Shown: piece by piece, positions 8,332 through 19,303 of the stretch | Layout: the number at the start of each line of letters is the position of its first letter | Position numbering within the stretch: position 1 is the stretch's first letter | Assembly: GCA_964348115.1 (NCBI GenBank) | Contig: CAYGBY010000001.1 | Coordinates: forward strand, 1-58,940 | Source of the DNA: Azophilus sp964348115 | GTDB taxonomy: Bacteria; Pseudomonadota; Gammaproteobacteria; Pseudomonadales; Azotimanducaceae | Reading direction: 5' to 3' | Length of the DNA: 58,940 nt | Position numbers and translations under genes: made by a program | The notes under the pieces: generated by a model | The model's database searches: none | The model's input: the letters and a program-made list of their open reading frames with translations, nothing else | Told to the model about the DNA's origin: nothing

Positions 8332-8895
8332 ATGTTCCCGCAACTCGTTCGGACATTGCGCCCGGGGGCGCTCTGGGCTGTGCTGGCGCTGGCGGGCGTT
8401 GCCGCCACGGCCTCGGAGACGGTTCTGCTGAACAGTTCCCCGGCGCTGGACTGTTACCGGGCCGCTGAGGACGGCGACGCCAGCCCCGCGGACATCGACG
8501 TCTGCACCCTCGCCATCGAGCATCAGATGCTGACGCCGGCGCACCTCGCCGCCACCTACTCCAACCGGGGCATTCTGCACGTCCGCAGCGGCGACTTGGC
8601 GGCTGGGCTGAAGGATCACAACCGCGCCCAGGCCTTGGCGCCGGAGTTGACCAGCGTGTACATCAACCGCTCCAACGCCTTGGTGGCGGCCAAGGACTAC
8701 CGGGCGGCCTTGGCGGACTTGGAGCGGGCCATCGCCAAGCAGGATGTCCTGCTGCCCATCGCCTATTACAACCGGGCGCTGATGTTCAAAACCCTGGGGG
8801 ACCGCGAGGCGGCCCGCGCGGATGCGGAACGCGCCGCCCAACTGGCCCCGGAGAACCCGGACTATCGAGCCTTCGTGCAAGCTCTGACCCCGTGA
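8332..8895 (+). CDS. Periplasmic TPR-repeat protein
   Basis: 187 residues: signal peptide (LWAVLALAGVAATASE), a short Cys-containing region (DCYRAAEDGD...DVCTLAIEH, perhaps a disulfide), then about three tetratricopeptide repeats (AATYSNRGILHVRSGDLAAGLKD, SVYINRSNALVAAKDYRAAL, IAYYNRALMFKTLGDREAAR). TPRs mediate protein contacts; no partner is indicated by the neighbours. The 177 bases between it and the ligase gene hold nothing I recognise. Confidence 0.75.
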   Translation: MFPQLVRTLRPGALWAVLALAGVAATASETVLLNSSPALDCYRAAEDGDASPADIDVCTLAIEHQMLTPAHLAATYSNRGILHVRSGDLAAGLKDHNRAQALAPELTSVYINRSNALVAAKDYRAALADLERAIAKQDVLLPIAYYNRALMFKTLGDREAARADAERAAQLAPENPDYRAFVQALTP

Positions 8896-9072
8896 TCGCA
8901 GCCGTGCGCCCGCCTTTGCCGCCGTGCCTTTGCCTGCCGTCGCGCTTTCTTCACCATTCATGGCCGCGTTTCCGTCGGTCGGCGCTTTCGCCTTTATCAC
9001 TTCGGCCATCTCCGCCATCCGCTTCCTGGCCATGTTCGGACAGCGCAGGCTCCAATCGAGCCGCAGAACGTT

Positions 9073-10569
9073 ATGGCTGACAACTTCGTCGCCGACTTGG
9101 AGGCTGTCTTCGCCGCCAACCAGGCAAGGCCCTGCTTCCACTTGCCGGATGGCGGCATCTGGACGTTCGCCGATCTGCTGGACGCCGCGGCCCGCTTGGC
9201 GGGGGTGCTGCTGGACCTCGGCGTCAAGCCTGGGGAGCGGGTGCTGGCCCAAGTGGACAAGACGCCGGAAGCGGTGGCGCTGTATATCGCCACCCTTAAG
9301 ATCGGGGGCGTGTACGTGCCGCTCAACACCGCCTACACCAATGCGGAGGTGGCGTATTTTTTACGCGATGCGGCGCCGCGGGCATTCGTGCGCCAGCCGA
9401 CCGGGCTGTCACTGGCCACAGGCGCCAATCTTGCCGTGCTGCACCTGGGCGCCAAGGGCGGGGAGCTTCAGGATCGCATGGCCAAGGCCACAGCCTTCCA
9501 CGGCGTCGTTGCCCGCCATGGGGATGATCTGGCCGCCTTGGTCTACACCTCCGGCACCACGGGGCGCGCCAAGGGCGCCATGCTGACCCACCGCAACATT
9601 CGCAGCAACGCCCACGCCCTGCGCGAATGCTGGGGTTGGCGGGACGATGACGTGCTGCTGCACGCCTTGCCGATATTCCATGTGCACGGCCTGTTCATCG
9701 CCTTGCACTGCGCCCTGTTGGGGGCCACGCCGACCATCTTCCTGCCGCGCTTCGATGCGGCCGAGGTGCAGCGTCGCCTGCCCCAGGCCACGGTGATGAT
9801 GGGTGTGCCCACTTTCTATTCCCGCCTGCTCCGGCGGACGGACTTCGGGCATTCGCAATGCGCCGGAATGCGCCTGTTCATATCCGGGTCCGCCCCCCTT
9901 ACCGAGCAGGTCTTTCACGCTTGGGAGGCCCGCACCGGGCACCGCATCCTGGAGCGCTATGGCATGTCGGAGACCATCATCAACACCTCCAACCCCTTGC
10001 AAGGACCGCGTGTGCCCGGCACCGTGGGCTTTCCCCTGCCGGGGGTCGAGGTGCGCATCGCCGATGGGGAAGGGACCGTTCTGCCGCCAGGCGCGGTGGG
10101 CGGCATTGAAGTGCGGGGCGAAAACGTCTGCAAGGGCTACTGGCGCAGGCCGGACAAGACCGCTGCGGAATTCCGTCCCGACGGCTACTTCATCACGGGC
10201 GATCTGGGCCTGATGGACGCCGAGGGGCGTCTCTCCATTGTGGGAAGGAGCAAGGACCTGATCATCACCGGCGGCTACAACGTCTATCCGAAGGAGGTGG
10301 AGACCCTGCTTGATGCGCTCCCTGGCGTAGCGGAATCCGCGGTCATCGGCGCGCCCCATGCAGACTTCGGGGAAGCTGTGCTAGCCGTGGTGGCGCCCAG
10401 CGGCCCCGACCTTTCCTTGGCGCAGGTGAACGGGCATCTAAAGGACCGCCTAGCCCGCTTCAAGCAGCCCAAGGCGGTTGTGAACGTGGCGGCCCTGCCG
10501 CGCAACGTCATGGGCAAGGTGCAGAAAAGCCTGCTCAGGACGCAATTTGCGCAAGTTTTTGCGGATTGA
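9073..10569 (+). CDS. matB: Malonyl-CoA synthetase (AMP-forming acyl-CoA ligase)
   Basis: 498 residues, the length of MatB rather than of long-chain ligases. ANL-superfamily motifs are in order: LVYTSGTTGRAKG (ATP loop), LPIFHVHGLF, RYGMSETIINTSNP, GYFITGDLGL, GRSKDLIITGGYNV, and the C-terminal catalytic lysine in MGKVQKSLL. The HVHGLF and TSNP motifs are typical of malonate-specific enzymes. It converts free malonate, CoA and ATP to malonyl-CoA in the cytoplasm. No malonate transporter or decarboxylase is adjacent. Methylmalonate or another short dicarboxylate is possible. Confidence 0.82.
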   Translation: MADNFVADLEAVFAANQARPCFHLPDGGIWTFADLLDAAARLAGVLLDLGVKPGERVLAQVDKTPEAVALYIATLKIGGVYVPLNTAYTNAEVAYFLRDAAPRAFVRQPTGLSLATGANLAVLHLGAKGGELQDRMAKATAFHGVVARHGDDLAALVYTSGTTGRAKGAMLTHRNIRSNAHALRECWGWRDDDVLLHALPIFHVHGLFIALHCALLGATPTIFLPRFDAAEVQRRLPQATVMMGVPTFYSRLLRRTDFGHSQCAGMRLFISGSAPLTEQVFHAWEARTGHRILERYGMSETIINTSNPLQGPRVPGTVGFPLPGVEVRIADGEGTVLPPGAVGGIEVRGENVCKGYWRRPDKTAAEFRPDGYFITGDLGLMDAEGRLSIVGRSKDLIITGGYNVYPKEVETLLDALPGVAESAVIGAPHADFGEAVLAVVAPSGPDLSLAQVNGHLKDRLARFKQPKAVVNVAALPRNVMGKVQKSLLRTQFAQVFAD

Positions 10570-10589
10570 GGAACAAAGCTTTCAGCCGG

Positions 10590-11309
10590 CTAGGGATCTT
10601 CCGCCACGCCATCCTGCGGCTTTTCCTTCTTGGCGAAGCGCGGCGCCAAGTGCGCCACCGCCTTGCGGGCCAGCAGGGGGAACAGGCCGAGCAGCGTAAA
10701 CGACAGGATCAGCGTGGGTGACAGAATGCCGGCCAGGCTCTCCAATTGCCCAAGTTCGCGTCCGGCGTTCACATAGACCAAGGTGCCGGCCAGCATCCCC
10801 AACTGGCTGACCCAGTAGAAGGTCCAGATCCTGATGGGTGAAAGCGCCATGCCCAAGTTGATGGCGAAGAAGGGGAAGGCCGGCACTAGGCGCAGCGCGA
10901 ACAGATAGAAGGCTCCGTCCTTGGCGATGCCTCTGTTGATGGGCGCCAGCCGTTCCTTGAAGCGCCTCTGCACAAGATCCCGAAATAGGTGGCGGGCTAG
11001 GGTGAAGGCCAGGGTCGCGCCTAGGGTGCTGGCGAATGACACCAGCAACACCCCCAAGCCCAACCCAAAGACGGCCCCGGCGGCCAGCGTCATGATGGTC
11101 GCTCCCGGCAGGGAAAGCCCGGTGATGGTGACGTACGCCGCCAAGTACGCAAGGATTGTGGTCCAGGGGTTCGCCTCGTGCAGCGCCACCGCCCGGGCGC
11201 GCTGCGCCTGCAGAAACTCAAGGCGCAAAAACTGCTGCAGGTCAAACGCAAAGAACAGGGCCACCGCCACGGCTACGGCGACCAGCACGACCAGCTTGGT
11301 CCGCTTCAT
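10590..11309 (-). CDS. TVP38/TMEM64 family membrane protein (VTT domain)
   Basis: 239 residues from the ATG at 11309, chosen because it gives the usual MKRTKLVVLVAVAVAVALFF start; the frame is open about 70 codons further upstream with unlikely composition. The VTT/SNARE-associated core is seen in LSLPGATIMTLAAGAVFG and LGATLAFTLARHLFRD, with several membrane segments. Proteins of this kind are often beside TIGR04283/TIGR04282 transferases, as here on the opposite strand. It ends with a basic tail (FAKKEKPQ). Specific transport role unknown. Confidence 0.8.
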   Translation of the reverse strand: MKRTKLVVLVAVAVAVALFFAFDLQQFLRLEFLQAQRARAVALHEANPWTTILAYLAAYVTITGLSLPGATIMTLAAGAVFGLGLGVLLVSFASTLGATLAFTLARHLFRDLVQRRFKERLAPINRGIAKDGAFYLFALRLVPAFPFFAINLGMALSPIRIWTFYWVSQLGMLAGTLVYVNAGRELGQLESLAGILSPTLILSFTLLGLFPLLARKAVAHLAPRFAKKEKPQDGVAEDP

Positions 11310-11688
11310 CAGCTTGCTGAGGCCGCCCGCGCGACGCCGTTGGTGCGCGTTGCAACGGCGGATGAACGGACGCCTCGCTCCGGGCGCAAAAGGCTCGGCG
11401 CCCTCATCGCGGCTTTCGCTGCGCCCGGCGGGCTGGATGGGCTGGGAATCCTTGTTGGGAGTGGCTGTGCATGAAGAACTGCCTGTGCGGCCGTGGCTGG
11501 GCTCTGGCGACGCCAAGGGGGGAACTATAGCGCAGATTGCTTGGAATGGCCGCCCCGATTAGGGTGGGGAGCAGCGGCCGCCGAACTTGGAAGGAGCTCC
11601 TGTTTGCTGGATAGGGGGCGTTCACAAGGGGCAGGGGATGTATCCTTGGCGTTGTTGGCGTGGTGACGCGGACCCTTTGGAGGTTGAC

Positions 11689-12405
11689 GTGGCGAAGTGC
11701 GGCAAAGCGGCGGCTGTTGGCGGAAGCGGGCAGGCGCCTGTGGTGGTGAGCTTGGTGGTGCCGGTGCTGGATGATGCGGATGCCTTGCGCAGCTTGCTCG
11801 GCGCCTTAGGGGATGCGTTCTTTGAGGTCATCGTGGTGGATGGCGGCAGTGCGGATGCAAGCGTTGCGGTGGCGGAGCAGCTTGGCGCCACAGTGGTGTC
11901 CGGCAGCGCCAACCGCGGGCTGCAGTTGGATCTGGGGGTTCGCGCGGCTAAGGGCGAATGGATTTGGATGCTGCACGCGGACGCGGCGCCGTCCGCCGCC
12001 AATATGGAGGAGATTCGCGGCTTGTCGGCGCCGGGCTGGGGGCGTTTTGACATCCGGTTGGGCGCTGACTGGGGGTTGCGCATGGTGGCGGCGCTGATGA
12101 ACTGGCGTTCGGCTTGGTCGGGCATCTGCACGGGAGATCAGGGCATTTTCGTGCATCGCCACTTGCTGTGGGCCATTGGCGGCGTCCCTCGCCAGCCGCT
12201 GATGGAGGATATTGAACTCAGCAAGCGTCTGCGCCGGCTGGCCCGCCCGCTGCGCATGAACACGGTCTTGGACGCCTCCCCGCGCCGCTGGCGGCGGCGC
12301 GGCTTGGTGCGAACCATTTTGGGCATGTGGCGGCTGCGGCTTCACTACGCCTTGGGCGGCGCTCCGCAGGCATTGTACGCGCGCTATTACGGCGATTCCG
12401 GGTGA
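11689..12405 (+). CDS. Glycosyltransferase, TIGR04283 family
   Basis: 238 residues from the GTG at 11689, which has TGGAGG seven bases upstream; the frame continues to 11587 with another possible ATG at 11638. GT-A fold features: VSLVVPVLDDADAL, EVIVVDGGSADAS, ANRGLQLDLG, WIWMLHADA (metal-binding region), then PLMEDIELSKRLRR. The family was first named rSAM/selenodomain-associated transferase 2 and is now associated with arsenosugar biosynthesis. It pairs with the next gene. That association is from family knowledge; the window shows no arsenic gene. Confidence 0.8.
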   Translation: MAKCGKAAAVGGSGQAPVVVSLVVPVLDDADALRSLLGALGDAFFEVIVVDGGSADASVAVAEQLGATVVSGSANRGLQLDLGVRAAKGEWIWMLHADAAPSAANMEEIRGLSAPGWGRFDIRLGADWGLRMVAALMNWRSAWSGICTGDQGIFVHRHLLWAIGGVPRQPLMEDIELSKRLRRLARPLRMNTVLDASPRRWRRRGLVRTILGMWRLRLHYALGGAPQALYARYYGDSG

Positions 12406-12443
12406 CGCTGCCGGGCTGTTGGGCGTAGCGGCAGGTTCGCGCA

Positions 12444-13112
12444 GTGCGGCCCCTTCGTCTGTGCGTGTTCGTCAAGGCGCCGGAACCCGGAAAGGTCAAG
12501 GGTCGTCTGGCCGTGCGGCTCGGCGCGCGCCAAGCCTGCGCCGCCTATGAGGAACTGGCGGAGCACTGTTTGGCCGCGCTGTCGGCAAGCGCTGCGCCCA
12601 AGGAGCTTTGGGTCGCCGGCGGCGTCGGCCATCGGAAAATTCAGATGTGGGCGCAGCGGTTCGGCTTTCCGCTGCGCCCGCAGCCCGCGGGGGATCTGGG
12701 CGCTAGGATGCTGGCCGCCATCGAGTCCTGCCGTCAGGCGGACCGGGCGGCAATGGTGGTGGGCAGCGATCTGCCGGAGCTGAATGCCGCCTATGTGGCC
12801 CACGCTTGCGCCGCCCTGCGCAGCCATGATGTGGTGCTTGGCCCGGCGGAGGATGGCGGCTATGGGCTGATCGGCATGCACGAGCCTATGCCGGAGCTGT
12901 TTGCGGACATGCCTTGGGGAACGCCGCTGGTGCTGTCGGAGACTAGACGCAGGGCCGCTCGCCTGGGGCTGCGCTTGGCGCAGGCCCCCTTGCTATGGGA
13001 TGTGGATGACTTGGCCGATTGGCGGCGCTTTCGGGCGTTGAAGCGGCGCCTTTGCGGCCAACCCGCATTTCGCGCCGGCGGCAACCTTCAGGATTGCCGG
13101 CCAACGCGCTGA
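12444..13112 (+). CDS. TIGR04282 (DUF2064) family transferase
   Basis: 222 residues from a GTG. Nucleotidyl-transferase-like fold: LCVFVKAPEPGKVKGRL at the N-terminus, AAMVVGSDLPEL, VVLGPAEDGGYGLIGM, WGTPLVLSETRRRA and LLWDVDDLADW. It is the usual partner of TIGR04283 proteins (rSAM/selenodomain-associated transferase 1). The name is notable because a true selenoprotein gene lies 9 kb away. Its end overlaps the end of the convergent sufE by 25 bases. Confidence 0.8.
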   Translation: MRPLRLCVFVKAPEPGKVKGRLAVRLGARQACAAYEELAEHCLAALSASAAPKELWVAGGVGHRKIQMWAQRFGFPLRPQPAGDLGARMLAAIESCRQADRAAMVVGSDLPELNAAYVAHACAALRSHDVVLGPAEDGGYGLIGMHEPMPELFADMPWGTPLVLSETRRRAARLGLRLAQAPLLWDVDDLADWRRFRALKRRLCGQPAFRAGGNLQDCRPTR

Positions 13113-13549
13113 AAAGGCGCCGCCCTCAGCGCCGCATCCAACGGCTTGGCGCTGGCGCAGCTTGCCTCCTGACGGATGCGCGCCACCATGGCCCGCAGGC
13201 CGTTGCCCCGGGTCTGGCTTAGGTGGCTCAGCAGGTCCAACTGGGCGAACAGTCCCTCCATGTCGAAGGTGCGGATTTCCTCCGGCGGCTTGTCCTGAAG
13301 GGCGGCCAGCACGATGGCTATCAGGCCGCGCACGATCTGCGCGTCGCTGTCGATGGAGAAGTGCATGGTCGCGCCGCGCATCTCCACCACCAGCCAGACT
13401 TGGCTTTGGCAGCCCCGCACTAGGTTGGCCGGGGTCTTGCACGCTTCGTCCAGCGGCGGCAGCGTCTTGCCCAAGTCTATGATGAAACGGTATTTGTCCT
13501 CCCAATCCTGGAAGAAGGCGAAGGCGTCCTGAATGTCGGCAAGCTGCAT
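13088..13549 (-). CDS. sufE: SufE cysteine desulfuration protein
   Basis: 153 residues. The sulfur-accepting cysteine is Cys47 in LVRGCQSQVW, and the family core (HFSIDSDAQIVRGLIAIVL) follows. SufE takes persulfide sulfur from SufS and passes it to the SufBCD scaffold. It is the last gene of the suf cluster, 11 bases after sufT. The C-terminal residues after AKPLDAALR are in the overlap with the convergent transferase gene. Confidence 0.9.
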   Translation of the reverse strand: MQLADIQDAFAFFQDWEDKYRFIIDLGKTLPPLDEACKTPANLVRGCQSQVWLVVEMRGATMHFSIDSDAQIVRGLIAIVLAALQDKPPEEIRTFDMEGLFAQLDLLSHLSQTRGNGLRAMVARIRQEASCASAKPLDAALRAAPFQRVGRQS

Positions 13550-13559
13550 GGCCGCGCTC

Positions 13560-14084
13560 CTAGTAAAGGCCGAGTTCGAGCTGTGCTTCCTCGCTCATGC
13601 GTTCCCGGGACCAGGGCGGCTCGAACACCAACTCCACCTGCACGTCGGTGACATGGGGCACCTGGCCGATGCGGGCCTTCACCTCATCCACCAACACCGG
13701 CCCCATGCCGCAGCCCGGCGCGGTGAGGGTCATCTGCACCGACACCCGCCCTTCGGCAATGGTGCGCTGGTAAATGAGGCCCAGATCCACGATGTTGACC
13801 GGAATTTCCGGGTCGAAGACGCTGCGCAGGGCGGCGTCCACCTGCGTCGCATCCACCTTGCCATCGGCCGGCGGCTGGAATGCAAGCACTTCCGGCACAA
13901 GCCCCAAGGCATCCGCATCGGCGCTGTCCAACCGGGCCATGTTGCCATTAAAGACGATGGTGTAGCTGCCGCCCAGGCTCTGCGTCAGGGTGACGAAGGC
14001 GCCCTTGGGGATGGCCACCGCATCTCCGGTGGGCACCAGCTTGCCCTGCACGGTGCGGCTGACTGGGAGGATGCGCCTTTCCAT
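13560..14084 (-). CDS. sufT: SufT, MIP18/DUF59-family Fe-S maturation protein
   Basis: 174 residues: a SufT-specific N-terminal part (ILPVSRTVQGKLVPTGDAV...GGSYTIVFNGNMARL) joined to a DUF59 domain (VDAALRSVFDPEIPVNIVDLGLIY ... LTAPGCGMGPVLVDEVKARI). The conserved cysteine is in TAPGCGMG. SufT is an accessory factor for Fe-S maturation. It is embedded in the suf operon 87 bases after the SufA-like gene. Confidence 0.88.
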   Translation of the reverse strand: MERRILPVSRTVQGKLVPTGDAVAIPKGAFVTLTQSLGGSYTIVFNGNMARLDSADADALGLVPEVLAFQPPADGKVDATQVDAALRSVFDPEIPVNIVDLGLIYQRTIAEGRVSVQMTLTAPGCGMGPVLVDEVKARIGQVPHVTDVQVELVFEPPWSRERMSEEAQLELGLY

Positions 14085-14171
14085 GGGCTCAGCGCCTTGG
14101 CGCGGCGTCCGGCGCCTGGGTGCGTGGCCGCGCCGCCTTGGGCGTCCGCAAGGATGCGCCGCACATCAAGG

Positions 14172-14531
14172 CTATCCCTTGCCGCCTAGGGAGAAGCTTT
14201 CGCCGCAGCCGCAATGGGCGGTGGCGTTTGGGTTTTTGAACCTCAGGCTGCTGTTCAGGCCCTCTGTCACCAGATCTACCTCCGTGCCCCGCACCAAGGG
14301 CAGTTCCGCCCCGCGCACGTAAACGCATAGCCCCGGCGCCACCTCGAAGGCTTGATCATCGCCTTGCGGCGCGTCTATGTAGTCCAGGGTGTACATGTAG
14401 CCGTTGCAGCCGCTCTCCTTAACGCCCAAGCGCAGATGCTGTTGGCCGGACCGGGCGACTTGGCTGCTGATGTGTCGGGCGGCGGCGGGGGTGGCGGCGA
14501 TGCCGACGGGGTTGAAAGTGGCTACGCTCAT
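14172..14531 (-). CDS. sufA: SufA/IscA-type A-carrier protein
   Basis: 119 residues with the three cluster-binding cysteines of the HesB/IscA family: Cys42 in ESGCNGYMY, and Cys107 and Cys109 in AHCGCGESF. It carries Fe-S clusters from the SufBCD scaffold to target proteins. It lies between sufS and sufT, which favours sufA over erpA or iscA. Confidence 0.88.
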   Translation of the reverse strand: MSVATFNPVGIAATPAAARHISSQVARSGQQHLRLGVKESGCNGYMYTLDYIDAPQGDDQAFEVAPGLCVYVRGAELPLVRGTEVDLVTEGLNSSLRFKNPNATAHCGCGESFSLGGKG

Positions 14532-14597
14532 GGTGATTTCTCGCTTGTGGATTGGTTGTCTGGCTTGCCGATGCCTGCACAGGCGCCTCTGGGCGAC

Positions 14598-15809
14598 TTA
14601 CATGACCTTGATGGCCTTCTCAACGCCGATGATGAGCCGCTCCACGTCTTCGGCTGCATTATACAGGGCGAAGGAGGCGCGGATGGTGCCGGAGACGCCT
14701 AGGCGCGCCATCAGGGGCATGGCGCAATGGTGTCCGGTGCGCACGGCGACCCCTTGCTGGTCCAGCAGGGTGCCGAAGTCGTGGGCGTGGCCGCCTTCCA
14801 CCAGAAAGGAGATGATGGATAGCCGTTGCCCGGGTTCGCCGATGATGCGTACGCCGGGCGTCTGTTTAAGGCGGCTGAGGGCTAGGGTGACGAGCCCATC
14901 CTCCCGCCTTAGCAGGTCTTGGCGTGGCAGGGCGCTGAGGTAGTCTATGGCCGCTCCGAAGCCGATGGCGCCAGCGATGTGGGGAGTGCCGGCCTCGAAT
15001 TTGTAGGGCAACTGGTTGTAGGTGGTCCGCTCGATGGCCACGTGCTCGATCATTTCGCCCCCGCCCTGGTAGGGGGGCATGGCCTCCAGCAGGTCAGCCT
15101 TGCCATAAAGCGCCCCAATCCCTGTGGGGCCAAGCATCTTGTGGGCGGAGAAGGCGTAGAAGTCGCAATCAAGGACAGCCACGTCCACCGGCAAATGCTG
15201 CACCGCTTGGGCGCCATCGATGAGCGTCAGGGCGCCTTGGGCCTGGGCGGCTTGAATCAGCGCCGGCACCGGGTTAACCGTGCCCAGCGCGTTGCTGACA
15301 TGGCCGAACGCGGCCAGCTTGGTGCGTTTGCTGAGCTTGGCGTGGAAGTCCGCCAAGTCCAGCTCCCCTTCCGGCGTCACCCGGCACGCCACCAGTTTCG
15401 CGCCGCTGCGCTGGCAGAGCATTTGCCAAGGCACGATGTTGGAGTGGTGCTCCATTTCCGTGATGAGGATTTCGTCGCCTGCGGCGAGGCGGCCCGTCAG
15501 GCTGGACGCCACTAGGTTGATGGCCTCCGTCGTGCCCCGCGTGAAGATGATCTCCCGCCGGTCCGCTGCGCCGATGAAATGGCGCACCTTGTCCCGTGCC
15601 GCTTCCATGGCGGCGGTGGCCTCGTCCGCCAAGGCGTGGGCGGCGCGATGCACGTTGGCGTTGCGCCGTTCATAGTAGCGCTGGATGGCTTCGATGACCG
15701 GGCGCGGCTTCTGGGTGGTGGCGGCGTTGTCCAGATAGGTCAGGGGGGCGCCGTTGACCTGTCGGGCGAGAATGGGGAATTCGCTGCGGATGCTTGCCTC
15801 GTCGCCCAT
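14598..15809 (-). CDS. sufS: SufS cysteine desulfurase
   Basis: 403 residues, a class II PLP-dependent desulfurase. Seen: TYLDNAATTQKP near the N-terminus, NVHRAAHALADEAT, the PLP-binding lysine in SAHKMLGPTG and the active cysteine in RTGHHCAMPLM near the C-terminus. It produces persulfide sulfur from L-cysteine for SufE. Its start is one base past the stop of sufD, and it sits in the usual sufBCDS order. Confidence 0.93.
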   Translation of the reverse strand: MGDEASIRSEFPILARQVNGAPLTYLDNAATTQKPRPVIEAIQRYYERRNANVHRAAHALADEATAAMEAARDKVRHFIGAADRREIIFTRGTTEAINLVASSLTGRLAAGDEILITEMEHHSNIVPWQMLCQRSGAKLVACRVTPEGELDLADFHAKLSKRTKLAAFGHVSNALGTVNPVPALIQAAQAQGALTLIDGAQAVQHLPVDVAVLDCDFYAFSAHKMLGPTGIGALYGKADLLEAMPPYQGGGEMIEHVAIERTTYNQLPYKFEAGTPHIAGAIGFGAAIDYLSALPRQDLLRREDGLVTLALSRLKQTPGVRIIGEPGQRLSIISFLVEGGHAHDFGTLLDQQGVAVRTGHHCAMPLMARLGVSGTIRASFALYNAAEDVERLIIGVEKAIKVM

Positions 15810-15810
15810 C

Positions 15811-17091
15811 TCATGCCTCGTCGCCCAAGGAGATGCGCGCCGTCAAGGCATCGGCGGTTTGCGCCGCGAAGGGTCCGGCCAAGGCGTCGCGCAGGAAGCC
15901 CATGCACAGCAGCCCCTTGGCGGTGGAGGGGGGCAGGCCCCGGCTTAGCAGGTAGAACAGGGCTTGCGCATCCAACTGGCCGACCGTGGCGCCGTGGGCG
16001 CAGCGCACATCGTCATTGTAGATCTCCAGCTCCGGCTTGGTGTTGATCTCCGCGTCGCGGTCCAGGGCAAGGTTGCGGTTGGATAGATCCGCGTCCGCGC
16101 CAGCGGCCCCCGGATGGATGTGGATGCGGCCGTTGAAGTTGACACGGGCCTTGGTTGCATTGGAGAGGCCGTTGCTTGAAGGGACGGCGTCCGCTCCGCC
16201 TGCGCCCATGCCCAAGTTGTGCTGCTTCACGCGGCTGTAGGTGTTGCGGCCCACATGCTCCACCACAAGTTGCTGGTCCAGATGCGCGCCTGCGCTGGCC
16301 AGGGCGGCGCCGATGCTGGTGAACCTTGCGCCTTGGCCGTGCAGGCGCACATGGAGATCCAGGCGTCGAAAGGCGCAGGCTGCGGTGTGCAGGTGCAGAT
16401 CGAGGGTGGCGTTGTCTGCCAGACGGGCCTGCAGGAGGGACCAATTTGAGCATTCCGGCGCCAAGGTGCTGTGCGACCACTGCGCTTGGGCATCCCGGGC
16501 CAGCGACAGCAACAGCACCTGCGCCGATATGGTTTGCCGGCCTGCCGATGCGGCTTCGCTGTCCCGCCGTTCGCTGTGCAGTTCCCGTGCGGGAGCGGAG
16601 CCCGCACCCTGCTGGCCTGGCGCAGCTTCCCCATCCAGGCTGGGGTTGGCGGGCTCCTCCTGTTCAATGCTCAGGCGGCAGCCCGGCGCCACCTGCAGCA
16701 GCACAACCTCGGCGGCGCCCGCCGGAGCGGGGTTCAGCCGCAGAGGTCGTTCGGGGTTGCTGCGAACCTCGATCAGCCAACCATTCCGGGCCTTGGCGGC
16801 GGCAATGCCGGCCAAGGGGTAGCGCTCCAGGTCGCAGTGGATGTCCGGCGCCGCGGGCAGTTCGCTGAAGCGGCGCATGGAGACCTGTTTGGGCACCGAC
16901 GCCAAAGGCGTCCAGAGGGCTTGTGGGCTGTTGAGCAGGGCTTGCGTCACCTTGGCCAGTGGGGAGTATTTCCAAGTCTCCCGCGCCAGTTTGCTGGCAA
17001 GCGCCTGTCGGCAGCGGGCCAAGGCCGCATCCCCCAGCCAAGCTGGGAAATGCAGCGCCCCCATGCCGGGAGAGGCTATTCCGAAAGCCAT
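15811..17091 (-). CDS. sufD: SufD, scaffold subunit
   Basis: 426 residues; N-terminal FPAWLGDAALARCRQALASKLARETWKYSPL and the C-terminal beta-helix core (GRIHIHPGAAGADADLSNRNLALDRDAEINTKPELEIYNDDVRCAHGATVGQLD), which contains the conserved Cys and His near the SufB interface. SufD pairs with SufB on the SufC ATPase dimer. The first codons overlap the end of sufC by 16 bases. The centre (about residues 140-190) is a low-similarity linker rich in Ala, Glu and Ser. Confidence 0.92.
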   Translation of the reverse strand: MAFGIASPGMGALHFPAWLGDAALARCRQALASKLARETWKYSPLAKVTQALLNSPQALWTPLASVPKQVSMRRFSELPAAPDIHCDLERYPLAGIAAAKARNGWLIEVRSNPERPLRLNPAPAGAAEVVLLQVAPGCRLSIEQEEPANPSLDGEAAPGQQGAGSAPARELHSERRDSEAASAGRQTISAQVLLLSLARDAQAQWSHSTLAPECSNWSLLQARLADNATLDLHLHTAACAFRRLDLHVRLHGQGARFTSIGAALASAGAHLDQQLVVEHVGRNTYSRVKQHNLGMGAGGADAVPSSNGLSNATKARVNFNGRIHIHPGAAGADADLSNRNLALDRDAEINTKPELEIYNDDVRCAHGATVGQLDAQALFYLLSRGLPPSTAKGLLCMGFLRDALAGPFAAQTADALTARISLGDEA

Positions 17092-17818
17092 GCGTAGCCA
17101 CGCTCCTCCAGCTTCAACGCCAGCGCCGCATCGCCGCTCTCCACGATGCGGCCGTCGCTCAGCACGTGCACCCGGTCGGCGACGATGTGGTTCAACAGGC
17201 GCTGATAGTGGGTGATCAGCAGCACGCCGTTGCTTGCGTTGCGGAAGCGGTTCACGCCCGCGGCGACAATCCGCAGCGCATCTATGTCCAAGCCGGAGTC
17301 CGTTTCGTCCAGCACCGCCAGCTTGGGCGCAAGCAGCAGCATTTGCAGAATCTCGTTGCGCTTCTTCTCCCCGCCGCTGAAGCCCTCGTTGACGCCGCGC
17401 TTGAGGAACTCCGGTTTCAGCGCCAGGCTGTTGCTGAGGGTGCGCACACGTTTCATGAAGGCGATGGTTGGCTCGCTTTCTTGACCTAGCGCCTTGCGGT
17501 GGCTGTCCGCAGCGGCCTTGAGGAACTCCATGTTGCTGACGCCCGGAATCTCCACTGGGTATTGGAAGGCCAGGAACAGGCCCGCCTGGGCGCGGGCTTC
17601 CGGCGCGGCATCCTGCAAGGGTTGGCCAGCGAAGGACAGTGCGCCGCTGCTGACTGCGTAGCCCGGCCGCCCGGCCAGGACGTTGGCCAAGGTGCTCTTG
17701 CCGGAGCCGTTCGGCCCCATGATGGCGTGCACCTCGCCCGGATGGACGGACAGGTTCAGTCCCTTGAGGATGGCCTTGCCGTCCACCTGCACATGCAGGT
17801 CACGCACTTCCAGCAAAC

Positions 17819-17822
<4 letters not shown>
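17076..17822 (-). CDS. sufC: SufC ATPase subunit
   Basis: 248 residues from the ATG at 17822, whose ATGA overlaps the sufB stop; the same frame is open further upstream inside sufB but that extension has no family match. ABC-type motifs: Walker A GPNGSGKST, signature GFSGGEKKRNEILQ, Walker B and following region AVLDETDSGLDID, and the H-loop in LLITHYQRLL. It powers the SufBCD scaffold. Confidence 0.93.
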
Positions 17823-19276
<1,454 letters not shown>

Positions 19277-19303
19277 GTTGGCATTGTATCGCTGTCGCCG
19301 CTA

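Noticed and set aside
11310..11516. 69-residue N-terminal extension of the TVP38-type protein
   Set aside because: Basic, low-complexity sequence with no family match; the ATG at 11309 gives the usual start.
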